From Dendrolimus kikuchii (Eukaryota > Arthropoda > Insecta > Lepidoptera > Lasiocampidae): a stretch of DNA of 64,000 nt. The DNA lies in assembly GCA_019925095.2 (NCBI GenBank), contig CM034402.1, forward strand, positions 9,125,501 through 9,189,500. Direction: 5' to 3'. Both the position numbers and the translations under genes were made by a program. The notes beneath the pieces are model-generated. The model was not told where the DNA came from. It saw nothing but the letters and a program-made list of their open reading frames with translations, and ran no database searches. Of this stretch, positions 31,441 through 42,805 are shown one piece after another (the stretch's first letter is position 1; each line of letters begins with the position of its first letter).

Positions 31441-32625
31441 TCACAAAACATAAATCTATCCCAAAAATCTATACCATTATCCGGGATAGATAGATAGGAC
31501 TTAGCTGGAACATCCAGACAGACAGACAAAAATTAAAAAAATTGCATTTTCGGAATCTCCTGGTCCGATTGTTTAATTTTTATTTAGATATTACAAACAG
31601 ACACTTCACTAGTATTTATCTGTATAGATAAGAACTTTAAAATAAATAATAATGGATAAAATATCGTAATAGGGTAAAATAAAAGGTTACAAAAATGAAA
31701 CACCAAACGAGCACCGTAACTCGAACCATCCACTTCCAACTTATCAGTACTAGTAACAACTATATTTGCCAAGATGATGAATTTTTGATATTGTTTCATA
31801 ATTCTTACCGGCACATTCTATTGAGAAATATAGATGGTACTTTTGAAACAATTAAAAGAGGAAATCTGTTTTTATTTATGAAACCACTTTAAGATTTATG
31901 AAGCTAGTATAAGAAGTTAATAATTTAACCGAAAAATATTTTAATGATACCGTTAAGATCTATTTAAATATGGTTTATTGTAAATAGTATAAAAGTTCAG
32001 ATGAAATGCAATATAAAAATATAGAAATTTATTTTTAATGCGTTTTATAAAATTATTTAAGAAGAGAAAAAAAGCTTTACATTTTATCAACTTTGATATA
32101 AAAATAAAAAAATAAATTATAGCAAGTGAAGCTAGTCGTGTTCGAAACCCTGTTGTTCGAAATTTGTGATTTAGACTAGACCTCTACCGTATACGCCAAA
32201 CAAGTGTCGATCGCTGGTTTTGAAATTCTGGTTATTATTGCCCCTTCATTTATTTAAAATTTAATTTCGAATAGCAAACTGGAGCTTGCAAGGAGCAAAG
32301 CGACGCGTATACACTGCACCAAGCCGTCCGGCGTATTGATAAATTCCATACATTGGGACCGGCAAGCGATTTTTCTGAAGTCATTTATAATAAAATAATT
32401 AATTACTTCCAAATTCGCTAAGCAACCGAATAAAATAACTATAATTATATTTCTTATAATATTATATGTTACTTATATTAATTTTAGCTATGTACGTTTA
32501 ACAGTAATAACAATATTAAAGACTGAAGAACACGTTTAGAGGTTACTTTGCAATTATTTTCTATCGAGAAAATTTATCGAAAATGCGTTTTGGGTTACCT
32601 CAGAAATATGATCAAGATTGACATA
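31441..32625. other. AT-rich sequence
   Basis: Probable intron of the CRAL-TRIO gene. Short GATA and CAGA runs near 31480-31530. No gene or RNA recognised. Confidence 0.35.
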
Positions 32626-32658
32626 TTATATATATATACATACATATATATATATATA

Positions 32659-32746
<88 letters not shown>

Positions 32747-32750
32747 CATA
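32626..32750. repeat. Long (TA)n microsatellite
   Basis: Roughly 120 bases of TA with rare interruptions ('catacata', 'tctata'). The Tyr/Ile ORFs on both strands are its translations. Confidence 0.95.
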
Positions 32751-33000
32751 TTTTTCACCTATAAAGAGTGTAAATATTGGCTGAACAATCAATGAAAAAC
32801 GCTTTTTAACTGATATAACGCTGTTAAGTACTTTTACTATTTATACTTCTAATTGCGTGGGATTTATTAATAGTAGTAAGTAGAGAGTAATCATTGTTCG
32901 CAACACGTTTTCTTGAAACTCGTTTGAGATCATTCAATTTTGGTTACAATATTACTGATTAATTTTTAATATTGTTACCAACAAAGCATTTGAAACTGAT

Positions 33001-33068
33001 ACATTCTTAAGCCTACCCCGCAAGGGAACTGGCGTGAAGTTATGTATGTATGTATGTACATTCTTAAG
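33001..33068 (+). mobile_element. Minimal (46-bp) RTE LINE insertion with 11-bp target duplication
   Basis: 'acattcttaag' at 33001-33011 and 33058-33068 flanks just the last 46 bases of the RTE family ('cctaccccgcaagggaactg' through (TATG)n). Confidence 0.85.
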
Positions 33069-33344
33069 ATGTAAGATTTAAAAAAAATCTGGTAGCGGCC
33101 AATGATGCAGGGAATGGATACGAGAGATTCACCTGTTGACAATTGTTTTAACGATTATATCTATACTATCAATCAAATATTAACTATGTATTCAAATATT
33201 TTTGGTAGCTGTTTATCTTACTGTGGATACTCTTAATATATCTGGACAGAATCTTACGTATAGAATAAATTTTCATATGAGTTGTTCGACTAACATTTAC
33301 TTTTATTTGTACTAATCTATCCATATTAAGAAAAATGCTAGGAA

Positions 33345-33470
33345 TGTCAATCGCCTATGTGCGATATATTTTTTTTACTGGAATAGACACAACAGACAAG
33401 CTGACGGTCCACCCGATCGATAGTAATGACCGTCACCTATGTACCTTTGCAACACTTGTAACTTTATTGT
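33345..33470. repeat. Probable SINE/LINE tail fragment
   Basis: 'cagacaagctgacggtccac', 'ccgtcacctatgtacctttg' and 'caacacttgtaac' follow the arrangement of lepidopteran LINE 3' ends similar to family A but more divergent. Confidence 0.4.
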
Positions 33471-33526
33471 TAAGATTTATCATATATATGGTCGTAAGTA
33501 AATTCTGTCAATTTATACATATAATA

Positions 33527-34049
33527 GGTTGGGGAAAAAGCCTTTTCGCATACAGTATCTATGAACTTGTAATAAGATCTCTTTGGCTATACCATTCGTA
33601 TCTGGCTCGTTTTGGTATCATTAAAAAGTTTTAATTTTAAAGAAGACAATTCCAAATTCAAATTAGGACAATGTGTGATTTCATTTGTTTTTCTTATTGT
33701 TAAAATGAGTGAATCTAATGAAAAAATTCGATACATTTTAAAATTTTACTACAAAAAAGGTAAAAATGCAACACAAGCCGCGAAAATAATTTGTGATGTT
33801 TATGGACCTAATGCAGTATATGTGAGAGTAGCGCAAATTTGGTTTAAGCATTTTCAATCCGGAAATTTTGATATCAAAGATGCACGTCGCTCTGGTCGCC
33901 CTGTTACGGACAAAATTGATGCCATTTTTAAAAAAGTGGAGCAAGATCGGCATATTAGTAGTTACGATTTAGCTGGAGAACTGGGAATTGATCACAAAAC
34001 GGTTTTGGCGCATTTGAAAAAAGCTGGGTACACAAAAAACTTGACTTGA
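33527..34049 (+). mobile_element. mariner transposon, 5' fragment
   Basis: Starts with the TIR GGTTGGGGAAAAAG after TA at 33525 and matches the mariner at 17939-19213 closely through the first third of the ORF, then ends abruptly at about 34047 next to family E repeat sequence. No right TIR was found. Confidence 0.88.
33705..34049 (+). pseudogene. mariner transposase N-terminal fragment
   Basis: The ATG at 33705 begins MSESNEKIRYILKFYYKKGK. The frame is open through the DNA-binding region (GNFDIKDARRSGRPVTDK, LGIDHKTVLAHLKKAGYTK) and then hits a stop where the element is cut. No catalytic Asp remains. It retains the longer A-run whose shortening frameshifts the copy at 17939. Confidence 0.88.
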
Positions 34050-34079
34050 AATCCGGCGGTATTCCCGGGACACAAGATA

Positions 34080-34410
34080 CCGAAGCATTTAGAAAATAAT
34101 GTAAGCTATCGTTTTAGTGATAATGCTAATTTTTATGCACCCGAACAACTACAAAACGCTCCGGGAAAGTTACATAAAATTTGCTATCGATCAGTGAAAA
34201 AATCACATTGGAATTCGATTTTTTTAATCTGGCCGTTTTAAGGCATTCCAAGAAAAATTCCCGCGGGATTCCCCGAATAAAAGGTCCGCAGATTTTAAGT
34301 TATAGCTGTCGATCAGCGAAAACCCCATCGACATCGGCCCGTAGTTTTTTTCTAATTCCCGAACAAACAGACAAGAAATCTAAAAAATTCTCCGTCGTTT
34401 ATATAGTCTA
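34080..34410. repeat. Interspersed repeat, family E
   Basis: 'aatttgctatcgatcagtga', 'aattcccgcgggattccccg' and 'gctgtcgatcagcgaaaacc' in the reverse order to 2690-3000. Its left edge coincides with the truncation of the mariner fragment. Confidence 0.65.
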
Positions 34411-34446
34411 GTTCAGTTGTTATTATTTTATAATGTTATAGATATA

Positions 34447-36097
34447 AACTGAGGGACTCATAAACTGCATCAAAGTTCAGGATTACTTGGAAATTATTTT
34501 TTTTAAATAAGTATGCAAACTTTTTAGATTAAATTATATAAATATGGAGAGACTGGCTCTTAATCTCAAAAACAAGGAAAATTTAAAAATAGAATTGCAG
34601 TAAAACAAATGAATATAGACGGGAAAAGAAAATTTACTCGTAGTATCAGATTTGCGTGTTATTTATAGCAAAGTTTTAAATTGATTCTCATTGATTTTTT
34701 ATTCTTTTGTCAATTAAATTATTGTTACCAGCAGAATTGTTGGGCTAGTTTTTTAACTCATCGAGAGTTTTTGAACCATAATATGGATACTTCGTCCGAA
34801 CAAGCGGCTCAAATTGTAGCATTGGTGCGGGAGGGCTTGGATCAACGAAAGATTGGTAGAAATTTAAACCAGTCTACGGTTTCTAGAATATACAGAAGGT
34901 TTATGGAGACAGGTTCTTACAGAAGGAGACGTGGTACAGGCAGGACTCGAGCAACCACCGGTCGTGATGACCGATTTATTGTTACAACTTCCCTGCGAAA
35001 TCGTTTCCTCACGTCTGTTAACATCAAAACAAAGCTTAATGAAGTGCGTGGAGTAAACGTGAGTGCACGAACAATAAGAAAAAGGTTAAAGGAAGCGGAT
35101 ATCACCCCTTTTAGACCAGCAAATGGTCCAAAGTTGTCTGTAGCTCACAGACAAGCTCGCTTAAGATTTGCGCGTGATCACCTGAATTGGACAGAAGAGC
35201 AATGGACCTCCGTATTGTTCACGGACGAGTGTAGGACATGTTTATATGGTGCAGATGGTCGCAGAAGAGTCTATCGTCGACGTGGGGAGCGATATGCTCA
35301 AAGTTGCATTGAGGAGCGTGTTCCTTTTGGAGGCGGTTCTTGTATGGTCTGGGGTGGCATATCGATGAACGGGCGAACAGAACTTGTGTTCATAGACATG
35401 GTCCGTCAAAACGGTAATAGAGGGGGTTTGACTGCACATAGCTACATAACAGAGATCTTAGAAGATCACGTGGTGCCTTACATGGGATTCATAGGCGAAA
35501 ATTTTACTTTAATGCAGGATAATGCCCGGCCGCACGCTGCTGCACAAGTTCGACAATATTGCGAAGAGGTTGGGATACGTACAATGAATTGGCCAGCACG
35601 CAGCCCGGATCTTAATCCCATTGAGCACGTTTGGGACAATTTAAAAAGAGCTGTATATGCGAGAAACCCTTTGCCCACGACAGTGGCAGCACTAAGAACA
35701 GCACTTTCAGAAGAATGGGACAATATTCCGCAAGATCTTTTAATAACCCCAATAAAATCTATGCGGAACCGATTAGAATCCGTAATAAGGGCACATGGAG
35801 GTAATACACCTTATTAAAACATAAATTAACCCTTGCATAAAGTTTGTGTCTATTGTTAAAACCAATTTTTTAATTAAACCAATTTTCTTTAAATTTCTGT
35901 TTTTTCTTCAAAAAAAGTCTTAAGGTCCTTTCCAGTACACAAACTTAAACTTAAGGATATGACCCTACGCTGTTTTAAAGTTCACGAACCAATCTAGAGG
36001 TTTCAATTTAAATCTGTATAGAAAGTTTGCATACTTGGTTAAAATATTTATTTCAAAGTCGTCTATTACTTTGATGCAGTTTATGAGTCCGTCAGTG
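34447..36097 (+). mobile_element. Tc1-type transposon, apparently complete
   Basis: TA dinucleotides flank both ends (34445-34446 and 36098-36099). The terminal inverted repeats match over a block 'ggactcataaactgcatcaa' and again at a second inner block ('aagtatgcaaac' at 34509 and its complement ending at 36036), so the repeats are about 81 bp with two conserved sites each. Size is 1651 bp. The single ORF is intact. It lies in the long first intron of the CRAL-TRIO gene. Confidence 0.93.
34783..35817 (+). CDS. Tc1-family transposase (DD34E)
   Basis: The ATG at 34783 (MDTSSEQAAQIVALVREGLD) gives 344 residues, the normal Tc1 length; the in-frame extension upstream to 34681 has no ATG and is ignored. 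Residues 1-110 form the paired-like double helix-turn-helix (QSTVSRIYRRF, SARTIRKRLKEA) with an Arg-rich GTGRTR linker. The catalytic domain has D148 (LFTDECR), the Gly-rich GGGSCMVWGGIS, D246 (LMQDNARPH) and E281 (SPDLNPIEHVWD), with 34 residues between D246 and E281. No stop or frameshift is seen and the ends are present, so this copy could be functional or recently active. It cuts and pastes the element at TA sites. Confidence 0.96.
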   Translation: MDTSSEQAAQIVALVREGLDQRKIGRNLNQSTVSRIYRRFMETGSYRRRRGTGRTRATTGRDDRFIVTTSLRNRFLTSVNIKTKLNEVRGVNVSARTIRKRLKEADITPFRPANGPKLSVAHRQARLRFARDHLNWTEEQWTSVLFTDECRTCLYGADGRRRVYRRRGERYAQSCIEERVPFGGGSCMVWGGISMNGRTELVFIDMVRQNGNRGGLTAHSYITEILEDHVVPYMGFIGENFTLMQDNARPHAAAQVRQYCEEVGIRTMNWPARSPDLNPIEHVWDNLKRAVYARNPLPTTVAALRTALSEEWDNIPQDLLITPIKSMRNRLESVIRAHGGNTPY

Positions 36098-36099
36098 TA

Positions 36100-37431
36100 T
36101 TATATAAAATAGGCATTTAAATAATTAACTCCTTTTACTTGTAGAATACTATGATGTTTTATAGCTAGTACGCTCTTATCTATGAAGCTGCGATATTATG
36201 TAAGATGATAAAAAGTGTCCCGGTTTATTTGACTGACCTCTATCCTTTTATATAATTATTGTAAGTATAAACAATACTAAATCGCAACCTTGCTTTTTTA
36301 TTTAATCACGAATACAAATATCTTAACGTTGCATTTATGATTGACGATGACCTAGAATTAGCAAGATAACTACAGCGGATAACCATCACGTATTGTCATA
36401 CACTATCCAATAGCATGGTTATGACATGGCATGTCCACATTTCCTGCTACGCATGGCTTACACTTAATGATCTGAAATAATAAGTGACTTGTTTTCCGTG
36501 TCTAAAATATGTATACATCATTATTTTTACAACATTACTATTCATGCTTTGCATGGAGTCTAAAGTATCACTTGCTGTGCCAAAATCTGCAAATCAGTGC
36601 TGCACGTGGAATTTACGGTATATTTATGGCTATCTGCGGTGAAATTGCATGACCGCGCGGAAGACATGGTTCAATATTTATAGTCCAGTGCAGTTTTGTG
36701 GAATTAAACTTGCCATTGTAATATAGGATAGCCGTTTTTAAACGTGGAGCCAAATAACCATTTTAGAATATAAAATTATATCATCATCCTTGTGTGAACA
36801 AGTGTCTACATTTTTAAGTTTTCGTATCAAAAGGTTAAAATAAAATAATATCGTTGTCTGTTCTTCCTTCTATATGCCGTTATTCAATGATGTAGAGATA
36901 TAGCAATAAAAATTGGAATAAGAAGCATACATGTAATTGAGAGATGAAAGTAACGCATGTGAAGTATTATTACACAGGTTATCAGGTATTTTGCTTGTTT
37001 TGGCAATAAGAACTAAACTGTAACGTATTTTTTTTATTTTGCTAGTCGTCCGCTAAATGGACGAATAATATTTATCCGGTTAGCAGACGATTAGACACTT
37101 CGTATTTTTAAAAATAAATATGCTAATAATTAGAATGTAATGTAATGTAAAAAATAAAGTAAGAAACAAGTCATATTTATCATCATAATAGAATGCTGGC
37201 GGGCAAATTTCCCGAGCACGTAATTGTCCGCAACCACATTTTTTTAAAGTCCTATCTTCTTAAGAATTTCTTCAATTCAAGTGCCTTGATGATAACAGTG
37301 AGCAATTTATCAGTGATATTGTAGCAAAAAATCTATCACGAGTTTTAAAAAAAACGTGATTAAAAACAATGATGCACTCAGGAGAATCACCATGACCTAC
37401 ATGACAACAATATCTCTATTTAATACTAGCT
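36100..37431. other. Intronic or intergenic AT-rich sequence
   Basis: Nothing coding recognised. A short self-complementary 'cgtccgctaaatggacg' occurs near 37048. Confidence 0.35.
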
Positions 37432-37545
37432 TCTGCCCGCGACTTTGTCCGCGTGGAATAGTTACTTTGGGCTAACGCTAACTTTAACCCACGACTTTGT
37501 TTACGTAGAAGGTGAAAATATTTTTAAATCTTAATGACTGCCCGC
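37432..37545 (-). repeat. Interspersed repeat, family F, fragment
   Basis: 'ctagcttctgcccgcgactt' and 'gtccgcgtggaatagtta', the same terminus as at 15585. Confidence 0.65.
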
Positions 37546-37901
37546 TGGCCTTGCACATCATAAATGCGCGCGCTGTACTTGATCATTATTTTGCTGCAAT
37601 GTTATTTTAAAACTGCAATATCTCCTAAGATATTAATTGAAATCGAATGATGCAAATGGCAATTTGGTTTTATATTAAATACTTACTTGTGATGAATAAC
37701 GTATTTATTTGGATAAGGATTAAAATCATGTTTATAAAAACACCTTTGCAAATAATGCATTATTTTAGAACAAATTTGGTTAGCATAAAAAAGGTTATAT
37801 TGAGCCAAGCTTAAAACATAGACATGCTGTCGCGGACTTTTTTTTTAAAGGGGAACAATTGTGTCACATATGATTTTTGCGAAAAATATTATCGTGGAAT
37901 G

Positions 37902-38043
37902 GTTTTGTAAACATACATACATACATAACTTCACGCCAGTTCCCTTGCGGGGTAGGCACGAACAACAGAGTGCCATTTAGGCTTATCCTTACACACCTCA
38001 CTTGCCTCTTTGACAGGCATTGTTTTGTAAACAATGCCAGGAA
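37902..38043 (-). mobile_element. RTE-type LINE 3' fragment with 12-bp target duplication
   Basis: A minus-strand copy: (CATA)n, 'cacgccagttcccttgcggg' and the antisense of KEASEVCKDKPKWHSVV… The flanks 'gttttgtaaaca' are duplicated at 37902-37913 and 38032-38043. Confidence 0.87.
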
Positions 38044-38344
38044 TTTACATATAAACTTGATATCCAAAACCCTCAGCATCAAGAACTTCGAAATTAGTTG
38101 TGGAACCCTTACGGGGAAAAAATCGGCTTGTTTAACGGGTTACACTTTCAACTAAAAATATAGTTATAAAATTAGCATATTGCATTTATTATAATAACTT
38201 ATGTATTTTGAAATATATTATTGTATACGTGTATATTTATAACTATGTATGTATTTGTATATTTATTCGTTAAATTAGTTTGAGTATTTATGTATCTACT
38301 GCCTTTTCCTGCACCACCTACATCGCCTGATTCTAATTTGTTTT

Positions 38345-38490
38345 TGATTTAGGTTGCCTGGAAGAGTTCGCTTTGAGCGATAAGGCCGCCTATTGTATTG
38401 CCTAGAAAATATTATAAATATGGTCTATTTTTGTAATTGTATATTTTGGTGTGCAATAAAGTGTTATCTCTCTCTCTGTCTCTCTCATAT
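38345..38490 (+). repeat. LINE 3' UTR fragment, family C
   Basis: 'ttaggttgcctggaagagtt', 'gagcgataaggccgcctatt', and 'caataaagtgttat' followed by a (CT)n stretch. Confidence 0.75.
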
Positions 38491-38805
38491 TGTGAATTAT
38501 GTGTCTATATCTGGACTTTCATTTCTCATGTGACTAAACTTTCTAGATCAATATGAGCCTATTTGGCATCATATGTTTTGGTTGCATTATTTAATTCATT
38601 GGTGAGAATGTCCTTAGCTTAATCAATTTAAAGAATTAGTAAATTTTCTATCTCAAAGTTGTAACCAATAACATTGCATAAAGTTCGATTAAGTTAATTA
38701 GCATAGAAAAATAATTAATTGTTACATGTACCAAGGAATTAATAATTTAAATGTTATCGCGCACTTAACCAAAAAAAGTATGATAGATTTTTTTATACTA
38801 GTATA

Positions 38806-38908
38806 GGTACGCAATTGACCATGTTCTTGCTTATGTTGAGCGGATATATACTCTAATAATATTTCCGCTCAACATATCGGCGAGAACACGGTCAAATGCG
38901 AACCTACA
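38806..38908. repeat. Imperfect foldback, about 103 bp
   Basis: 'taggtacgcaattgaccatg' and onwards pairs with 'aacacggtcaaatgcgaacc' and onwards; the inner arms 'tatgttgagcgga' and 'tccgctcaacata' pair exactly around a ~19-base AT loop. There is no ORF. Probably a MITE-like hairpin. Confidence 0.75.
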
Positions 38909-38929
38909 TGCCTATCTTATACTAATATA

Positions 38930-39150
38930 TAAAGCTGAAGAGTTTGTTTGTTTGAACGCGTAAATTTCAGGAACTACTGGTCTGATTTGAAAAATTCTTT
39001 CAGTGTTAGATAGTCCATTTATCGAGGAGGGCTATAGGCTATATATCATCACGCTGAGACCAATAGGAACGGAACACCAATGAAGAATGTTTCAAAATCG
39101 GGGGTTTTTTAAACTATTCCACGCGGACAAAGTCGCGGGCAGAAGCTAGT
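38930..39150 (+). repeat. Interspersed repeat ending in the family F terminus
   Basis: 'aaagctgaagagtttgtttg', 'aggaactactggtctgattt', 'cgaggagggctataggctat' and the end 'gtcgcgggcagaagctagta' match a common lepidopteran repeat. It is the opposite orientation to 15585. Confidence 0.7.
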
Positions 39151-39539
39151 ACTACATATAGACAGCTGAAAGGTTACTTATTCACACGGGTCTCGACGAC
39201 ACCCAGGTTGTATGTAGGTATCGGGAAAGACAGTTTCATTCTTTTGCGAAGTGTATGACGAATGTCGACACGCAAAACCCTTGGTTCGTACAGGTAATAT
39301 TTTATGTTATCGTTTTATGGTTTTATGCTAACCATTTATCTCACGTGGTTTCTAATTTACCCATATCATATCAGTTAAAAATACACAGTATATGTGTTCA
39401 TATTATTCACAGTTCACAGTATGAATATAAATCTACTCTAAAACCAGTAAGCGAAATCATGACGCGAGACGGGAAACAACTTAGTGAACGTCGAAATATT
39501 TTAATCAAACTGGTTTAAAAAGGACGACTCACATATCGG

Positions 39540-40130
39540 AATGGACTACGAGACAAGACATGGGTTACCTAATATCATGGACATTTTCTATAGAACTATT
39601 CACACTACACGGAATAATTATCGATTATCAAATGATAAGCGAACAAGGGTAACTATCATTTCCTGAAAGAATAGACTAGACCTAACTACATGCGACCGAG
39701 ATCTGACTCATGTAAATATATTATTCCTAAATATAATAATGTGTATGGGACTAGGCGCGAGGAATATATGATACCAAACATTATAAATGATCTCCCAGAA
39801 GACCTGCCATCCAAGTACAAAAATAACCACAAATCAATCAAATATAATCTGAAAACATTCTATATTGATTCCCAAAGCGGACCATCATGCTCACATGTGC
39901 AGACCTAGGACTAAAATGTGAACCATATACTAGAATGATGATAACCACGCTTTTATTATCAAATCAGAACTAAACACTAGAATGCTGATAACCATTACTC
40001 GCGTCTGCTCCTATTTTTGATATAACAATATGGTGTACACGACTCCACGAATAAACCCATGAGGTTTATGTGCACCAGTTCAAATGTGTTTGTAATGTAT
40101 ATGAATGTAAGCATATTGGATAATAGATTT
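39540..40130 (+). pseudogene. Decayed LINE ORF C-terminus
   Basis: The open stretch at 39690-39905 includes YGTRREEYMIPNIINDLPED and NHKSIKYNLKTFYID, the pattern 'YG.R…Y..P.I.N.LP.DL' found at the very C-terminus of Jockey/CR1-like LINE polyproteins. Upstream frames carry broken pieces of the same (RLSNDKRTRVT). There is no RT motif. No target duplication found. Confidence 0.55.
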
Positions 40131-40439
40131 AAAAAAAGGAGGAAATGTTTTTAAATATATCCGTCCGTCTATAAATCGAGGAACATATTAACTAATTTTA
40201 GGTAGACATATTTTCTATAAACCCAGTTACATTAAGCCTGATTTACATTTGCAAGTATTTAGTTGACTTGCAATATTGTGAATGGGCCGGGCCTTATCCA
40301 TAGTTTGACAAAAAATACCCAGTTATGTAATAAGATCCGTCCACGCAGTTGACTATGAAACGCCCTGCCACATAGGATCCGAGATAGTTCATCGGAGAGC
40401 AGTTTAAAAAAAGAGCACTATCTTAAATTATACTTATAT

Positions 40440-40690
40440 TATATATATATATATATATAATGTTATGTATGTATGTATCTTGTATATAATTTATTTTTGT
40501 TAATCTGTTTATATTATATATTACACAGTTATATCATAAATATCTTAGTGTACACAACCCTGCCTTTTGCTTCTCCCCTACCCACTAGACTCATAGGTTT
40601 GCTGGAAGAAAACTCTTTTAGGGTTAAGCTTGCGTTTGTACATCACCACTATTGTATAATTTCGTGTACAATAAAGAATAAAGAAAGATG
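40440..40690 (+). repeat. LINE 3' UTR fragment with short (TA)n and (TATG)n
   Basis: 'ttgctggaagaaaactcttt', 'gtttgtacatcaccacta' and 'gtacaataaagaataaagaa' are characteristic of lepidopteran LINE 3' ends related to family C. Confidence 0.6.
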
Positions 40691-41404
40691 TATGGTCAGT
40701 CGCGGAACGAAAATGCTCGTCACCCTAAAGTTGACTTTTGCTTGCACGAGTACAAGAAACAATACTGCCAACATTTTAAAATTTTACGTTTGTAGGAGGT
40801 AAAAGCACGCTTAAGATAAATATTAAAACCAATAAAAAGATTTTACATGTCTAAACAATCGTCTTAGACAAGAAAATCAAACAACTTTGAACTAAGTAAT
40901 TTTAAACTTTATTGTCAAATCGTTTAATATAATTTTCTGTGGAAGTTTGTTCTGTGACTTAGTTTGAAAATGCAACATGGGCTCGCGGAACGTTATTTTT
41001 TTAAATTCTTCTTAAATGCTTAATCCCACCTTGGCTATGCCGCCTTAATAATTAACAGTCGTTAAATCTTTAAAAGTCTACTACTACTACTACTCACTAC
41101 TTTACAAACGATAATAAGAACTTATTCGCATGTTAAATAATGCAAATGTAAATCAGGCTCAACACCAAGTAGTTATCGAGTGTAGGAAAATAAACAAATA
41201 AGGCAAGGGGTTCGGACGAGAAAATGTGAGTCACCCTTAAATGTAAAATAACTAGAGTTAGTGGTTGGTGAGTACCAACAACACTATGATAAAAAAGGTA
41301 TTCTAAGTAAAACGTAAAGATTAACACAACTTGGGAAATAAGAACGTAAAAAGCTCTAAATTAATTTAATTGCCTCAAATAAAAAGATCTTTTATGGGAA
41401 CAGC
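40691..41404. other. AT-rich sequence
   Basis: No gene or repeat recognised, apart from a (CTA)n stretch near 41078. Confidence 0.35.
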
Positions 41405-41680
41405 TTTTTTTATTGCAGGAGTTCAGCAGACAGGCAGATAGTCTACTTGATGGAAAGCGGTTACCGTCGCCTATGGACATTTGAAACACCAAAGGTGTTA
41501 CAAATGCGCTGCTGCTCTCTTAATGGAGACTGGAACCTGGTTACTAATGCCGGAACACTACTTAAGGTTGTTATGACAACATACTTTAAACCAGGGGTGG
41601 TAGCCATCCAGTCGGGCAAATGCCCTACCACCTGGCAGTATGGACAGTCTGACACGTTTCGTTATACAAGATGAAACTTT
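41405..41680 (-). repeat. LINE/SINE 3'-end repeat, family A
   Basis: Nearly full copy: 'ttttttattgcaggagttca', 'gacagtctgacacg' at the right and 'gtggtagccatccagtcggg' in between. It continues through 'cttgatggaaagcggttacc' and 'aacaccaaaggtgttacaaa'. Confidence 0.82.
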
Positions 41681-41829
41681 CAGCGGGGGAGTAAGGGGAA
41701 GTACCTTGACCATTTCAACTATATAACTATACGAAAGTGGTCTTAGGAGACTATCCATATGAAATTAAGATCCCCATTCACAGATTTTCAAAGAAATGTA
41801 TAGTTAGTAAGAAAATGGCCATATTATAC

Positions 41830-42725
41830 AAAATAATTTTTTGATGTCTCTCGATTCTGTTTCTGATACTGATCAAAAACTTCTATGGGAACAAACCAGG
41901 TTAGAGTATTAAAAATTCAGACATCGTAAAAAACTTTTGCCGTACATTCTGTATGAAAATTTTACACATTTTTTATGTCAATCAATCCTGCTTCTAATAC
42001 TTCTATTGGATCAACAACTTCTATCAGACCAACCGTCGTTGGAGTACTAAAAGAGTCAGAAATCGCAAAAATCTTTTTCCATACATCTTTTAAGGAGTTC
42101 ATCTTTTTATTGACTGAATAATGAAACCTGCACATCGTGACCAAACTCAAGAGAAGTGTGGCGGGCAGAATGTCCGTTCTCCCAAGTAATTGGGAGGGCC
42201 GAATCCAGAAGTGGGACGTTATGAATTGTTATTATCATACTTATCAATACGGAGTTTTTGGTGAGAACTCAATCATACCAATCAATCATCTTTTTAATTA
42301 GTTTTATTTTCAAGCATGAATATCTTTTTTAAAAGAAATAATATGAGACTTGAAGTAATCTCTATTTATTGCCTTTAACCTTTTCCCAACCATCGACTCA
42401 GTCAAAGACATTTTACTAAAGATCCTTGGACTCAGTATTTCAATTTTTGCTTCCATACTTCTCTATTATGGTGTACGTCCTTTATCACAACATTTCTTCA
42501 TGCCATCGAGTGAAGGAAAAATAGTTGAAGTTTTGATATTATGTAAGTTTTTTTTTTAATTTCAACCGTTAAGTGTGTTAAGTTAAATGAAATGCCAATC
42601 AAGTCGTCGTAAGACCTCCGTTGATTGGTATCAGTAACATCTAACTTATACCTAAAGTTGGCTGCGTGATAAATCTTTTTCATCAATTCCATGTCTGTGG
42701 TTTTATACCATTTTAGAATAAACAA
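41830..42725 (-). pseudogene. Unrecognised coding-like remnant
   Basis: Three successive minus-strand stretches look protein-coding: 42725-42540 (WYKTTDMELMKKIYHAANFR, YKLDVTDTNQRRSYDDLIGI), 42450-42310 (EILSPRIFSKMSLTESMVGK, RLKAINRDYFKSHI) and 42120-41962 (NSLKDVWKKIFAISDSFSTP, TTVGLIEVVDPIEVLEAGLI). The last is followed by a decayed near-repeat of itself at 41950-41830. A SINE end (42150-42235) separates the second and third. I do not recognise the family. It could be a transposon ORF, a retro-pseudogene or an intron-split host gene; the lack of clear splice sites favours a dead copy. Confidence 0.35.
42150..42235 (+). repeat. SINE 3' fragment
   Basis: 'gtgtggcgggcagaatgtcc' and 'gaatccagaagtgggacgtt' match the SINE end at 21350-21430. 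Confidence 0.65.
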
Positions 42726-42805
42726 TTATAAACCTAAGAATTCGAAGATGGTTATACTCATTTTTATACAAGAACTGATTAAGCCATAACATTGTATCGT
42801 AATAG

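Noticed and set aside
31031..31444. 137-codon Cys/Gly/Val-rich minus-strand ORF and Thr-rich plus-strand ORFs
   Set aside because: Translations of a 9-bp minisatellite; the 9-base unit keeps all frames open.
32548..32792. Tyr/Ile-rich ORFs on both strands
   Set aside because: Translations of the (TA)n array.
39255..39518. Plus-strand ORF with a possible donor CAG|GTAATA at 39293
   Set aside because: The short peptide has no recognised domain, no clear acceptor and no partner exon; not enough to call an exon.
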